Below the pieces are notes generated by a model, which saw only the letters and a list, made by a program, of their open reading frames with translations, was not told the DNA's origin and made no database searches. A DNA stretch of 64,000 nucleotides from Micromonospora peucetia (GTDB taxonomy: Bacteria; Actinomycetota; Actinomycetes; Mycobacteriales; Micromonosporaceae): contig NZ_FMIC01000002.1 of assembly GCF_900091625.1 (NCBI RefSeq), positions 7,192,001-7,256,000 on the forward strand. Reading direction: 5' to 3'. Made by a program: the position numbers and the translations under genes. Shown in pieces: positions 43,893-53,380 of this stretch (position 1 is the first letter of the stretch; every line of letters starts with the position of its first letter).

Positions 43893-44657
43893 ATGACCGA
43901 CATCGTTGATATGTGGTACGACGAACGCGGGGCTGGTGATCCCGTGGTGCTGCTGCACGGCGGGCTGACCGACAGCCGCTGTTTCACCGGCAATCTCGAC
44001 GGGCTCGCCGACACGTTCCGGCTCTACCTGCCTGACCGACGCGGGCACGGCCACACGCCTGACGCGCCCGGCCCGATCACCATCGAACTGATGGCGCAGG
44101 ACACGATCGCGTTCCTGGAGAGGACGGTCGGTGGTCCGGCCCGGTTGGTGGGCTACAGCGCCGGCGGCACGGTAGCCCTGTGGGTGGCGATGCACCGCCC
44201 CGATCTCGTCGAGCGTCTCGTCCTGATCAGCGCGGTCTACGACGTCGACGGACTGGTCTTCAAGCCGCAGGCGGGTGGCGAGATGCCCGCCGCGATGGTC
44301 GACGACTACGCCGAGGTGTCGCCCGACGGCCGGGACCACTTTCCGGTCGTCATCGGCAAGATCGCCGAGGCCGCCGCAACCGAGCCGAGCCCGGACCCGG
44401 CCGACCTGCGCGCGGTGACGGCCCGGACCCTTGTCCTGGCCGGCGACGACGACCTGGTCACGCTCGACCACACGGTGCGGCTCTTCCGGGCGCTGCCCAC
44501 CGCCGAGTTGACCGTGCTGCCCAACGCCAGCCACCTGCTGCTGATGGAGCACGCCGAGACGGTGCGTGCCATGATCCAGAAGTTCCTGACCACGGAGGCC
44601 GCCCCGACGTACCTGCCCATCGCACGTGCCCGTCGAGGAACCCCGGAGGCGGGATGA
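43893..44657 (+). CDS. alpha/beta-fold hydrolase
   Basis: 254 aa, cytosolic. Oxyanion segment [19 protein letters not shown], nucleophile elbow GYSAGG, acid in LAGDDDLV and His in [10 protein letters not shown]: a complete Ser-Asp-His set. ATG at 43893 directly follows the sigma factor stop, so they share a transcript. Substrate unknown; could be an esterase, lactonase or epoxide-type hydrolase. Confidence 0.85.
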   Translation: MTDIVDMWYDERGAGDPVVLLHGGLTDSRCFTGNLDGLADTFRLYLPDRRGHGHTPDAPGPITIELMAQDTIAFLERTVGGPARLVGYSAGGTVALWVAMHRPDLVERLVLISAVYDVDGLVFKPQAGGEMPAAMVDDYAEVSPDGRDHFPVVIGKIAEAAATEPSPDPADLRAVTARTLVLAGDDDLVTLDHTVRLFRALPTAELTVLPNASHLLLMEHAETVRAMIQKFLTTEAAPTYLPIARARRGTPEAG

Positions 44658-44732
44658 CGACCGGACGCTGCGGCGCGGAATCCGGCGTCCCTGCTCGTCG
44701 GTGCCGGACCGGACGCTGAGTCGACGTACGCC

Positions 44733-44738
44733 TAGGGT
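44733..44738 (+). promoter_or_regulatory. -10 box of the aminotransferase gene
   Basis: TAGGGT, 7 nt before the ATG at 44746: predicted leaderless start. Confidence 0.45.
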
Positions 44739-44745
44739 GGGCGCT

Positions 44746-45978
44746 ATGGCGAGCCCTGACCCCTCCTCGGCCCAGAACCCGCTCACCCTGCTCACGCTGG
44801 ACGAGCTCCGGCAGCGCAGCAGCGTGAAGTGGCGCCTGCACGCGCCCGACGTGCTCCCGCTCTGGGTCGCGGAGATGGACGTGCCCCTCGCTCCCCCCGT
44901 GGCCGAGGCGCTCCGCCGCGCGATCGACCTCGGCGACACCGGTTACCCGTACGGAACGGCGTACGCCGAGGCGCTCGGCGACTTCGCCGCCCGGCGCTGG
45001 GGCTGGCACGACTTCCGCGTCGAGCACACCACTGTCGTACCCGACGTGATGATGGGCGTCGTCGAGGTGCTCCGGCTGGTGACCGACCCCGGGGACGCGG
45101 TCGTGGTCTGCTCCCCCGTCTACCCGCCCTTCTACGCCTTCGTCAGCCATGCCGGCCGGCAGGTGATCGAGGCCCCGCTCGGGCCCGACCTGCGGATGGA
45201 CCCCGCCGCGCTCGAAGAGGCCTTCCGACGGGCCAGGACCCACGGCCGCCGGCCGGCGTTCCTGTTGTGCAACCCGCACAACCCGACCGGGGTCGTCCAC
45301 CGACGCGACGAGCTCGAGACCGTGGCCGAACTGGCCGGCCGGCACGGCGTACGGGTGATCTCCGACGAGATCCACGCCCCCCTGGTGCTGCCCGGGACGC
45401 ACTTCACGCCGTACCTCACGGTGGCCGGCGCCGAGGACGCGTTCGCCCTGGTCTCCGCCTCGAAGGCGTGGAACCTCGCCGGCCTCAAGGCGGCGCTCGC
45501 GGTCGCCGGGCCGCGGGCCGCCGCCGACCTCGACCGGATGCCGGAAGAGGTCAGCCACGGGCCTAGCCACCTGGGCATCATCGCGCACACCGCCGCGTTC
45601 CACGCTGGTGAATCGTGGCTCGACCTCCTGCTCGACGGCCTCGACAGCAACCGCGCGCTGCTGGCGACGCTGCTGGCGGAGCACCTTCCGTCCGTCACGT
45701 GCCACCGCCCCGAGGGCACCTACCTCGCCTGGCTGGACTGCACCGGGCTGGGCATCGCCACGGAGCATCCGGTCGGCGGAACCGGCGTGGTCAGCGACGT
45801 CGCCGGGCCCGCGAAGGTGTTCCTCGACCACGCGCGGGTGGCCGTCAGCTCCGGGCACGTCTTCGGCACCGGTGGGGCGGGCTTCGTACGGCTCAACTTC
45901 GCCACCTCACCCGCGATCCTCACCGACGCCGTCGCGCGGATGGGCCGGGCAGCCGACGCGCACCTGTCGGCGAGCTGA
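44746..45978 (+). CDS. MalY/PatB-type PLP aminotransferase or cystathionine beta-lyase
   Basis: 410 aa, fold type I PLP enzyme. [20 protein letters not shown] (MalY/PatB N-terminal signature), [40 protein letters not shown] and the Schiff-base lysine in [15 protein letters not shown]. MalY/PatB proteins cleave cystathionine or other cysteine-S-conjugates and some act as regulators. The gene stands alone before a strong terminator. Confidence 0.88.
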   Translation: MASPDPSSAQNPLTLLTLDELRQRSSVKWRLHAPDVLPLWVAEMDVPLAPPVAEALRRAIDLGDTGYPYGTAYAEALGDFAARRWGWHDFRVEHTTVVPDVMMGVVEVLRLVTDPGDAVVVCSPVYPPFYAFVSHAGRQVIEAPLGPDLRMDPAALEEAFRRARTHGRRPAFLLCNPHNPTGVVHRRDELETVAELAGRHGVRVISDEIHAPLVLPGTHFTPYLTVAGAEDAFALVSASKAWNLAGLKAALAVAGPRAAADLDRMPEEVSHGPSHLGIIAHTAAFHAGESWLDLLLDGLDSNRALLATLLAEHLPSVTCHRPEGTYLAWLDCTGLGIATEHPVGGTGVVSDVAGPAKVFLDHARVAVSSGHVFGTGGAGFVRLNFATSPAILTDAVARMGRAADAHLSAS

Positions 45979-46000
45979 GCTGCCACAACTGAGCCCGTGA

Positions 46001-46024
46001 GCAGGGGCCCGCTCAGGCCCCTGC
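46001..46024. terminator. bidirectional terminator overlapping a stop codon
   Basis: GCAGGGGCC (46001-46009) and GGCCCCTGC (46016-46024), perfect 9-bp stem with loop CGCTCA. The loop contains the stop of the minus-strand gene ending at 46013. Confidence 0.7.
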
Positions 46025-46693
46025 GTCGGGTGATCCGGACAGCGGCAGCGGCAGTTCGACGGCGGCCACCGCATCGACCCGCACGGCGGAGTGCTCCGGC
46101 GGTAGCCGGTCGGCTCGCGGCGAGCGGCTGTGCACCCGGCCCTGGCCGGTCGGGTCCGGCCGCCTGCTCACCTCACAGGTCACCATCCGGATCGGCGGCG
46201 GCGGCGCGGTGAACCGGCCGGTACCCCAGCGCAGCCAGAGCACGATCCGCCCCGCGTCGGCTTCGGCGACCAGCTTCTCCCAGGTGCGGCGGCGCGTACC
46301 GTGATCGACCTCGACGACGACCGGCGGCCCGTCCGGGCGGGCACACGCCACGTCGAGCACCGACTGCTGTGCGGACATCGGCGGGGGCAGCGGCAGCACG
46401 CTGGCCGCCCGCCGGTAGACCCGCCAGCCCCGCTCTCCCGCCCAGTCGACCACCGCGTCGATCAGCCGGGCAGTGACCTGTTCCGTGGTCAGGTCGGCAA
46501 AAGTGACCGCGTCGAGCCGGTCGGTCAGCGACGCCGCCAACCGCTCCCCGTCCTCACCGACCACCACCGCCGCAGGGTAACCGCGCAACCGGCCGTCCTC
46601 GCCAGCGGGGCAGCGCGGAAGCAGGCGCGGCGACGGCTGACGCTGCCCGGAAATCCGTCCGGCGGGCACAGTTCGCCCTACCGCTCCCGTCAC
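46013..46693 (-). CDS. hypothetical protein, possible PD-(D/E)xK nuclease-like core
   Basis: 226 aa. GTG at 46693 overlaps the amidohydrolase stop by 4 nt. I do not recognise the family. The middle reads like a nuclease core: SVLDVACARPDGPPVVVEVD (Asp, then E-x-D on a hydrophobic strand), followed by the helix RRTWEKLVAEADAG and the strand RIVLWLRWG. Pro/Arg-rich tail with no signal peptide or membrane segment. The nuclease idea rests on motif spacing only. Confidence 0.55.
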   Translation of the reverse strand: MTGAVGRTVPAGRISGQRQPSPRLLPRCPAGEDGRLRGYPAAVVVGEDGERLAASLTDRLDAVTFADLTTEQVTARLIDAVVDWAGERGWRVYRRAASVLPLPPPMSAQQSVLDVACARPDGPPVVVEVDHGTRRRTWEKLVAEADAGRIVLWLRWGTGRFTAPPPPIRMVTCEVSRRPDPTGQGRVHSRSPRADRLPPEHSAVRVDAVAAVELPLPLSGSPDAGA

Positions 46694-47646
46694 CGACCGC
46701 CAGGCGCCCGACCCAGAGCCCGCGCCGCGTTGTCGGTGGCCACCTGCCGGGCGTAGTCGGCGCCCCGGTGCGCCACCGTGGCGGACGGAGCGTCGGTGCC
46801 CATCGGGAACGGCCAGTCGCTGCCGAGCACCAGCCGGTCCGCGCCGAAGACCGACACCGCCAGGTCGACCACCTTCGGGTCGTGGGCCAGATTGTCGACG
46901 TAGAGGGCGCGCACCGCCTCGGCCGGGGTGGGCGACAGCACCGGTACGCCCGGCCGGGTGGTGGTGTGACCGCGCTCCCAGCGCCCGACCACCGCCGGCA
47001 CGCAACCGCCACAGTGGACCAGCACGAACCGGATCCCCGGGTGCCCGCCGAGCACCCCGCCGAAGACGAGCTGGGCCACTGCCACAGTCGTCTCGACCGG
47101 GTTGCCCAGCAGGTTGGCCAGGTAGTAGGGCTCCAGACGGGGGTCCGCCGAGTGCGCCGGGTGCAGTTGCACGGTGCGCCGGTCCACGTCGAGACGCTGC
47201 CACAGGGGATGCAGCGCCGGGCCGTCGAGCGGTCCGGCGTCTCCACCGGCGGCGCCCACCACCCCGGCCCAGCGGTCGGCGGCGGCGATCCGGTCGTACT
47301 CGGCGAGGGCCACTTCGGGATGTTCGAACGGCAGGTACGCCAGCGGGGTGAGCCGGGGCCGGTCGGCGACCACGGCGAGCAGGCCGTCGTTGACCGCACG
47401 GACCCACGCCGCCGACTCCGGGGCGGACAGCCCCTGACGGTAGAAGGGCGGCGGAACGCTGACGATCGCCTCGTCCAGCCCCGCCTGGTCCAGGTGGTTC
47501 TCGAGCCGGTCCGGGTGGTACAGGTCGGGCGGGCCGACCCGTCTGCCGCCGAGAACGGCGACACCGTCACCGTCGACCGCGACCCCTGACAGATCGGCCG
47601 AGCGCAGGTCGGGGGCGAGGTGGGCGTGCATGTCGATGCCAGGCAA
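46690..47646 (-). CDS. ACMSD-like amidohydrolase 2 family protein
   Basis: 318 aa. Metal-dependent TIM barrel: HxH in GIDMHAHLAPDL, His in VQLHPAHS, HCGG, and the C-terminal Asp in LGSDWPFPMG. This subgroup includes 2-amino-3-carboxymuconate semialdehyde decarboxylase and other aromatic-acid decarboxylases. It follows the GntR regulator (162-nt gap) of the large catabolic block and is translationally coupled to the hypothetical gene after it. A decarboxylase role in that pathway is plausible but unproven. Confidence 0.82.
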   Translation of the reverse strand: MPGIDMHAHLAPDLRSADLSGVAVDGDGVAVLGGRRVGPPDLYHPDRLENHLDQAGLDEAIVSVPPPFYRQGLSAPESAAWVRAVNDGLLAVVADRPRLTPLAYLPFEHPEVALAEYDRIAAADRWAGVVGAAGGDAGPLDGPALHPLWQRLDVDRRTVQLHPAHSADPRLEPYYLANLLGNPVETTVAVAQLVFGGVLGGHPGIRFVLVHCGGCVPAVVGRWERGHTTTRPGVPVLSPTPAEAVRALYVDNLAHDPKVVDLAVSVFGADRLVLGSDWPFPMGTDAPSATVAHRGADYARQVATDNAARALGRAPGGR

Positions 47647-47808
47647 CGGGGGCTTCCTAACGGTTGGCCCGACCGGCGGTCACGACAGGACGCGCCGACG
47701 GTACGGGGTGGTGGCTGGCGTGGCCGCTCACCCGACGGCGGACAGTCCGTCGGGGCAGAGGTGCCCCGACGGTTGGAGGACGGCGCCCCCACGCGGTGAC
47801 GCCGGCGG

Positions 47809-48573
47809 TCAGCAGCCGGTAGGCGCGGGCCCCGGTGCCCGGGCGGCAGGCACCGCAGCGGCGTCGGTGTTCATCTTGCCGATCACCCGGTCGGCCGCGT
47901 GCTGGATGTGGACCTGCACGGCGGCCACCGCCGCCGCCACGTCCCCCGCCACGCACGCGTCGAGGATGGCCCGGTGCTCACGGAACCGCTCCTCGTGCTG
48001 CCCCGTCGGGGTGACCGTCGCGAACCGGTACCGCTCGCTGTTCTCCCAGACCGGTTCCAGACCGCGCAGCAGCCAACGCGATCCGGCCGCCCGGTAGATG
48101 GTGAAGTGGAACTCGGTGTGTGCCCGGCGGGCAGCCGTGGCGTCGCCACGCGCGGACGCGGCGACGTGCTCGTCGAGTGCCGCCTCGGCACGCCTGGCGT
48201 CCCGGGCGGTGAACCGGGTCGCCGCCCGTTCGATCAGGGCCGTCTCCATGGCGATCCGGGTCTCATGGGTGTCGACCGCGTCCTCGACGGTCAGCGGCAT
48301 GACCCAGGCGCCCTTGTGCTGGACCACCTCGACCAGGCCCAGCGCGGCCAACCGGCGGATCGACTCGCGGACCGGGCTCATGCTCATGCCGAGCAGGTCG
48401 GCCATCTCGTTGAGCCGCAGCGGGGTGCCGGCCGGCAACCGACCGGTGAGGATCGCCTCGTGCAGGACCGCGGTCGCCGAGTCGGCGAGGGTGCGGTGCT
48501 GTCCGTCGGCTCCACCGGCCCGGCCGTCGTCGTTGGCGTCGCTCAGGACGGATCGACGATGCGTTGTTACCAC
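47809..48573 (-). CDS. GntR-family regulator, FadR/FCD subgroup
   Basis: 254 aa. GTG at 48573 with GGAGG 7 nt upstream. Winged helix: VLHEAILTGRLPAGTPLRLN, LGMSMSPVRESIRRLAALGL. All-helical FCD domain with metal-ligand residues (THETRIAMETALIERAA, HTEFHFTIY, HRAILDACVAGD). Lies directly downstream of the FAH gene on the same strand; a palindrome TGGTACCA at 48690 is a likely site for it. Probable controller of the catabolic block. Confidence 0.9.
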   Translation of the reverse strand: MVTTHRRSVLSDANDDGRAGGADGQHRTLADSATAVLHEAILTGRLPAGTPLRLNEMADLLGMSMSPVRESIRRLAALGLVEVVQHKGAWVMPLTVEDAVDTHETRIAMETALIERAATRFTARDARRAEAALDEHVAASARGDATAARRAHTEFHFTIYRAAGSRWLLRGLEPVWENSERYRFATVTPTGQHEERFREHRAILDACVAGDVAAAVAAVQVHIQHAADRVIGKMNTDAAAVPAARAPGPAPTGC

Positions 48574-48689
48574 GGTTTGCCTCCGGATAGAGCCGCTGGT
48601 GGATGCCGTGCTCGTCCCGTTCCCACGGGACATGATCCATGGTTCATGGGTGCTCGGGTGATCCCACAAACGCATCAGGGCCCTGGAAA

Positions 48690-48697
48690 TGGTACCA
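48690..48697. promoter_or_regulatory. GntR/FCD-type operator
   Basis: TGGTACCA palindrome, matching the GT-AC half-site pattern of FCD regulators, 117 nt before the GntR start. A second near-palindrome (48632-48647, arms ATGA..CC / GG..TCAT) lies closer to the gene. Confidence 0.5.
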
Positions 48698-48761
48698 ATT
48701 TCGTCGCTGTGGAATGGTGCGGGCCGGCGCCGCGCCGCGCCGCCCCGCACCCGTCGCGGGG

Positions 48762-49643
48762 TCAGTGCAACTTCGTGAGTCGCACCCGGTTGCGCAGCTC
48801 ACCAAGCGCTTCCACCCGGGTCACCACCAGATCCCCGTCCTTCAGGAACACCTGTGGATCACGGGCGTTTCCGATGCCACTCGGCGTACCGGTGAGCACC
48901 ACGTCGCCGGCCCGCAGGGTCATCCCCCAACTCAGTTCCGCGATGATGCGGGCGAATGGGAAGGCCATCTGCCCGGTCGACGCGTCCTGGAGCAGCACGC
49001 CGTTCACCTCGCACTGGATGCGCAGGTTCGCCGGGTCCGGCACCTCGTCCACGGTGGTCAGCCACGGCCCGAGCGGCATGGTGGCGTCGATGCTCTTGCC
49101 CTTGAGCCACTGACCGCCGTGCGCGCGTTGCAGGTCGCGCTGCGACACGTCGTTGGCCACACAGAACGCCGCCACGTACGACAGCGCGTCCGCCTCGCTC
49201 ACCGAACGGCAGTCGGCACCGATGACCAGTGCCACCTCCGCCTCGTAGTCCCACTTGGCGGAGATCTGCGGGTCGTACGCGATGTCGTCGTACGGGCCGA
49301 CGACCGTGTCCGGGCCCTTGGTGAAGAAGGTCGGGTGCTTGGGCGGTTCCGCGGGGTCCTGCCCTTCCCGCTTGCCGCGCGACTCCTCGAAGTGGTCCCA
49401 GTAGTTCCAACCGGTGCAGAGGATGTCCCGGTTGAACCGGCGCAGCGGCGCGTCGAGCCGGACCTCGGCCAACGGCACCGCCACGACCTGCCGCGCGGCG
49501 GCGCGGACGGCCTCCAACGCGTCCGCGCCACCTCGGATCGCCTCGTCGAGCTCGCCCAGCTCGGCGGGGAGCACGGCGATGGTGTCACCGTCCACCACGC
49601 CGATCCGCCGGCCGGTTCCGGTGCGAACGCTGGCGAGCTTCAT
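48762..49643 (-). CDS. fumarylacetoacetate hydrolase family protein
   Basis: 293 aa. FAH C-terminal domain: NYWDHFEESRG, WDYEAEVALVIG (Glu metal ligands), ANDVSQRDLQ, GKSIDATMPLGPWL, GDVVLTGTPSGIG. Members hydrolyse or hydrate ring-cleavage products such as fumarylpyruvate, acylpyruvates or 2-hydroxypentadienoate. The ATG shares one base with the Rid gene stop, so it is the last gene of the coupled run starting at 57083. Confidence 0.9.
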   Translation of the reverse strand: MKLASVRTGTGRRIGVVDGDTIAVLPAELGELDEAIRGGADALEAVRAAARQVVAVPLAEVRLDAPLRRFNRDILCTGWNYWDHFEESRGKREGQDPAEPPKHPTFFTKGPDTVVGPYDDIAYDPQISAKWDYEAEVALVIGADCRSVSEADALSYVAAFCVANDVSQRDLQRAHGGQWLKGKSIDATMPLGPWLTTVDEVPDPANLRIQCEVNGVLLQDASTGQMAFPFARIIAELSWGMTLRAGDVVLTGTPSGIGNARDPQVFLKDGDLVVTRVEALGELRNRVRLTKLH

Positions 49644-50059
49644 CAGGCGTCCTGCTCGTCGTCGATCACGCCAATCGCGTTGATCTCGATGAGATAGTCC
49701 TTGTTCACGAACTTGGAGACCTCCACCATCGTCGAGGCCGGCGGCTCACCGGTGAAGTACTGCCGGCGCACCTCGTGGATGGCCTGGAAGTCCTCCATGT
49801 TGCGGACGTAGACGTCCACCCGCACGATGTCCTCCAGCGACCCGCCGGCAGCCGTCATCGCGGCGCGCAGGTTCTGGCAGACCTGGTGCGTCTGGGCGGC
49901 GACGTCACCGACGCCGGTGACCCCGCCCTCGCGGTTGCGGGCGGTCATGCCGGACACGAACACCATCCGGCCCCGCGCCCTGATCTGGGTGGCCTGGGCG
50001 AAGTGGCCGTTCGGGACGGCCAGCTCTGGGGAAACAATCTGCTGCTTGGGCATCGTCAT
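49643..50059 (-). CDS. Rid (YjgF/UK114) family protein
   Basis: 138 aa. Rid fold with GRMVFVSGMTARNREGGVTG, VCQNLRAAMTAAGGSLEDIV and VEVSKFVNKDYLIEINAIGV. The EINA(I) end matches the Rid C-terminal motif, but the usual catalytic Arg (in the C-R-A-R-type motif) is not obvious. Relatives deaminate enamines or imines, and 2-aminomuconate deaminase belongs to this superfamily, which suits a nitrogen-containing aromatic substrate. ATG at 50059 (or 50053). Confidence 0.85.
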   Translation of the reverse strand: MTMPKQQIVSPELAVPNGHFAQATQIRARGRMVFVSGMTARNREGGVTGVGDVAAQTHQVCQNLRAAMTAAGGSLEDIVRVDVYVRNMEDFQAIHEVRRQYFTGEPPASTMVEVSKFVNKDYLIEINAIGVIDDEQDA

Positions 50060-50080
50060 CTTCTCTTCTTCGAGGTGGAG

Positions 50081-50614
50081 CTAGTGGGCGTCCGCCGGGT
50101 CGGTGTACCAGTCCGGCTGGGTCGGGTAGTGCGGCCCGTCGTAGATCTCCAGCAGGACGCTCTCCTCTTCGGCGAGCGTGGGCCCGTGCAGGCTGCCCTT
50201 CGGGTTCCAGTAGAAGGAGCCCGGCGTGAGGGTGAGCCCGGTGGGCACGTAGGTGTACCGGCCGCTGAGGCAGAACATGAACTGGTTGGACGCGTGCGAG
50301 TGGCGCAGCGGGATGCCGGCGCCCTTGCGGAACCGGATCAGCGAGATGGACGCCTCGGTCTCCTCGTTGCGCCACAACGCCTTGTGGGAGAGGCCCGCCA
50401 ACGTCTTGTCCGCCCAGTCCAGCTCGTCGGTCTGGAGCAGGATCTCGCGGAAGCGGGCCAACACCGCGCCGTCCGGGCCGGGCACCAGTTCCTCCCGCGA
50501 GCGGTCGGCCGCCTCGCCGCCGTAGTTCGACGGCTCGGAGAGGTTGTTGGCCCACTCCTGGCCGTCGACGCCGGTCGGCACCGGCGGGGTCGGTACGAGC
50601 GGCTGCTCGCTCAC
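50081..50614 (-). CDS. cupin-domain protein (177 aa)
   Basis: GTG at 50614 overlaps the stop of the upstream cupin gene (GTGA). Single cupin barrel in the C-terminal half: IPLRHSHASNQFMFCLSGRY (motif 1, two His) and TPGSFYWNPKGSLHGPTLAE (motif 2, one His), with a roughly 75-residue N-terminal extension. Cupins in such operons are ring-cleaving or acetylacetone-type dioxygenases, isomerases or regulators; which is not clear. Cytosolic. Confidence 0.82.
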   Translation of the reverse strand: MSEQPLVPTPPVPTGVDGQEWANNLSEPSNYGGEAADRSREELVPGPDGAVLARFREILLQTDELDWADKTLAGLSHKALWRNEETEASISLIRFRKGAGIPLRHSHASNQFMFCLSGRYTYVPTGLTLTPGSFYWNPKGSLHGPTLAEEESVLLEIYDGPHYPTQPDWYTDPADAH

Positions 50615-50982
50615 CGCTCGCCCTGACCGGACACGAGGTTCTCCCCCAGGCACTTCAGCTCGACGAGGCGGCTGCGGTACCGGGTGGTGCCGTTGTTGGT
50701 GAGCATGTGGACCTCACCCGGCTCGCGGTAGACCACCCCGCCGATGGCCTCGTGCACCAGACGGGGGTCGCCACCGGCGAGCGCGTCGATCCGGTTGTCG
50801 GCGGCTTCCAGCGCGATCACCATGTACGGGTTGAGGTGGTGGTGCCAGGGCTGCTGCTCGCCGGGCGCCAGGTTGATCTCCCAGACCCGCACCTGGTCGT
50901 TCTCGAAGACCACCTGCTGGCCGACGGCACCGAGCTCGACCTGGGTTCCGTCCGGGGCGGTCGCGTGACCATAGTTACTCAT
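50611..50982 (-). CDS. small cupin protein (123 aa)
   Basis: Second ATG, 50982, chosen because AAAGGG lies about 7 nt upstream; an ATG at 50988 is also possible. The start is inside the end of the monooxygenase gene. Cupin motif 1 PGEQQPWHHHLNPYMVIALE (three adjacent His) and motif 2 REPGEVHMLTNNG. Minimal barrel with likely metal-binding His. Confidence 0.82.
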   Translation of the reverse strand: MSNYGHATAPDGTQVELGAVGQQVVFENDQVRVWEINLAPGEQQPWHHHLNPYMVIALEAADNRIDALAGGDPRLVHEAIGGVVYREPGEVHMLTNNGTTRYRSRLVELKCLGENLVSGQGER

Positions 50983-52615
50983 TGTCATCCCTTTCGCAGA
51001 CGAGGGTGTTGTCGGACCGGGTCACGGGCGGTGGACAGCCGGTGACCCGGGCGTATAGCTGGGCGGCCGTGTCGATGCCGGAGACGGGGTCGAACGGGAC
51101 GATCGCCGCCACGTGCCCGTCCGGGCGGACCAGCACCAGGGTGTCGTTGTCGACTCCGAAGCGGCGCCGTACCCGGTCTCCCGGGTCGAACAGTGCCCGG
51201 TCCCGCAGCCCGGAGTCGTGCGGCGCGTCCCACCGGCTCACCACGTAGTGCCGCAGCGCGGGCGACTCCTGTGGCGGCAGCGCCGGGCCCCGGCGCGGGT
51301 CGGTGAAGTAGAGCGCCACGAAGGCGTCGGCGACCAGGTCGTGCAGGTGCACCGTGCCGGTCTGACCGAACAGCGGCAGGTCGGGGCTGCGCGCCCCGGC
51401 CAGCACCGGCAGCGGCTCGTCGCCGGCGGCGACCATCGACCAGTCGCCCGTGCCGCCCACGTCTAGGCGTACGCCGAGCATGGCGCGGGTGAACGCGTTG
51501 CCCCAGTTGCCGGCGGTCATCACCCCCGGGTCGTCGGCGCGCCGGGCCATGTAGGCCCGCGCCGCCGCGGCCATCGCCGCGGAGCCCTTGGTGGCGACCG
51601 GCTCCTGCTCGACCTGGTAACCGTCGAGCAGGCTCGGCTCGGCCCAGCCGCGCAGCACCCAGGCCATCCGCCAGGGCAGGTTGGAGGCGTCCAGGACCCC
51701 GGTGTTCAGGCCCAGCGCCCACATCGGGGTGATCAGGTGGGCGGCGTCGCCGAGCAGGAAGACCCGCCCGTCCTGCCAACGGTCGGCCACCCGCTGGTGC
51801 ACGTTGTAGATGTTGGTGCCGACGATCTCCAGGGTCTTGGTGTCGCCGATGAACCGGCGTGCCTTGTCGACCAGCTCATCCCGGCCCGGCTCGGCCTGCC
51901 CGGCCGGCAGCGGATAGAGGAAGCGCCAGCAGTGCGGCTGGCGGACCAGGATCATCCACTCCTGGGGGTCGCCGAAGTAGGCCAGGTACGGGTAGTCGCG
52001 CGGGTTCTCCACGTCCAGGTCGACCTTCAGGTCGACCAGCATGTAACGCTCCTGGTACGTCTCGCCCTCGACCCGCGCGCCGATCTGGTCCCGGACGGCG
52101 GACCGACCACCGTCGCAGCCCAGCAGGTACCGCACCGGAACGGTCCGCTCCCCCTCGGCGGTACGCAGCCGCACGTCCACCCGGTCGGGGTGCTGGACGA
52201 AGTCGAGCAGCCGGTGTCCCATGTGCAGCGCGCCGGGGGCGGTGGCGTCGAGCCGCTGCTGCAGGATGGGCTCCAGCTCGTGCTGCGGGATGTTGATGAC
52301 GAACGGGAAGCGGGTGTCCTCGGTGAGGTCCCCGGTCCGGACGCTGAGGGTCTGGGTGTTCGTGGCCCGGTCCAGCTCACCGATCTCGTCGATGCGCAGC
52401 GACCCGGCCAGCACGTCGTCCAGGGCGCCGTACCGGTGCAGCACCTCCAGGGTGCGGGTGAGGACGGTGCCCGCCTTGGTGTCCAGCGACAGCCGCTCGT
52501 CCTCCTCGAAGATGACCACCGGCACGCCGTAGTGGGCCAGGCCCAGCGCGGTGACCAGGCCGACGGGCCCGGCGCCCACGATACCCACCGGCAACTGCTC
52601 TGTCGGGCTGCTCAT
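50975..52615 (-). CDS. FAD-dependent aromatic monooxygenase (PHBH/MhpA type)
   Basis: 546 aa. Rossmann GxGxxG in GIVGAGPVGLVTALGLAHYG, the GD/DG motif YLLGCDGGRSAVR, and the ribityl motif FLLGDAAHLITPMWALGLN. A C-terminal thioredoxin-like domain (after about residue 400) is typical of MhpA-like hydroxylases. Hydroxylates an aromatic ring using NAD(P)H and oxygen. ATG at 52615 overlaps the SDR stop by 4 nt. Confidence 0.9.
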   Translation of the reverse strand: MSSPTEQLPVGIVGAGPVGLVTALGLAHYGVPVVIFEEDERLSLDTKAGTVLTRTLEVLHRYGALDDVLAGSLRIDEIGELDRATNTQTLSVRTGDLTEDTRFPFVINIPQHELEPILQQRLDATAPGALHMGHRLLDFVQHPDRVDVRLRTAEGERTVPVRYLLGCDGGRSAVRDQIGARVEGETYQERYMLVDLKVDLDVENPRDYPYLAYFGDPQEWMILVRQPHCWRFLYPLPAGQAEPGRDELVDKARRFIGDTKTLEIVGTNIYNVHQRVADRWQDGRVFLLGDAAHLITPMWALGLNTGVLDASNLPWRMAWVLRGWAEPSLLDGYQVEQEPVATKGSAAMAAAARAYMARRADDPGVMTAGNWGNAFTRAMLGVRLDVGGTGDWSMVAAGDEPLPVLAGARSPDLPLFGQTGTVHLHDLVADAFVALYFTDPRRGPALPPQESPALRHYVVSRWDAPHDSGLRDRALFDPGDRVRRRFGVDNDTLVLVRPDGHVAAIVPFDPVSGIDTAAQLYARVTGCPPPVTRSDNTLVCERDDNE

Positions 52616-53346
52616 CGCTCTTCGCTCCTCGGGTACGCCCGGTCACGGGTGAGAGTGGATCCGGTCATGGTCGCGGCGGGCGAGAGCAGGAACATCAGCG
52701 GACCGACCACGTCGGCCGGCATGCCGATGCCGGTGGCCCGCGCCCAGTGCTCCCGTTCGCCACCGGTCGGGTTGGCCTGCTGGAACTGCGGGGTGTCCAC
52801 CACACCGGGGAAGACGGTGTTCACCCGGATCCGGTGCTCGGCGACCTCGGCGGCGAGCGACTTGGCGAAGGCGATCAACGCCCCCTTGCTCGCCGCGTAG
52901 GCCGACGCCTGCGCCCGGCCGGCGGTGGCCAGGCCCGAGGCGAAGACCAGGATCGCGCCCGACCGACGGGCGATCATGTCCGGCAGGACCGCCTGCGCGC
53001 ACCAGACCACCCCGTCGAGGTTCACCGCCAGCGTGCGGCGCCACTGCTCGGGGTCCATGTCGACCACGTCGCACCGCGGCTGCACCGCCGCTCCGGCCAC
53101 CAGAGCGTCGATCCGTCCGTGCTCGGCGAGCACCCGGGCGACCGCGGTGTGCACCGCGTCCCGGTCGGACACGTCCACCCGGTGCTCGTGCACCCGCCCG
53201 CTGGGGTGCGGCTGGCCCGAGGTCACGTCGAACACGACGGCCGTGCCCCCCGCGTCCGCGTACGCGTGGGCGAGGGCGGCGCCGATCCCGTTGGCGCCCC
53301 CGGTGACCACGAGCACCTCGCCGGTGGCGTCGAAACTGGCCTGCAT
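52612..53346 (-). CDS. short-chain dehydrogenase/reductase
   Basis: 244 aa from ATG at 53346, with AGGAGG further upstream. NAD(P) motif VTGGANGIGAAL, VAGAAVQPR in place of NNAG, Ser in FASGLATAG and YAASKGAL catalytic Tyr/Lys. Oxidises or reduces an alcohol/ketone, or rearomatises a dihydrodiol, in the catabolic block. Tightly coupled to the monooxygenase gene. Confidence 0.9.
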   Translation of the reverse strand: MQASFDATGEVLVVTGGANGIGAALAHAYADAGGTAVVFDVTSGQPHPSGRVHEHRVDVSDRDAVHTAVARVLAEHGRIDALVAGAAVQPRCDVVDMDPEQWRRTLAVNLDGVVWCAQAVLPDMIARRSGAILVFASGLATAGRAQASAYAASKGALIAFAKSLAAEVAEHRIRVNTVFPGVVDTPQFQQANPTGGEREHWARATGIGMPADVVGPLMFLLSPAATMTGSTLTRDRAYPRSEER

Positions 53347-53380
53347 GTCTTCCTTCCTCCTTCGTCGGACTCGACCGGGG

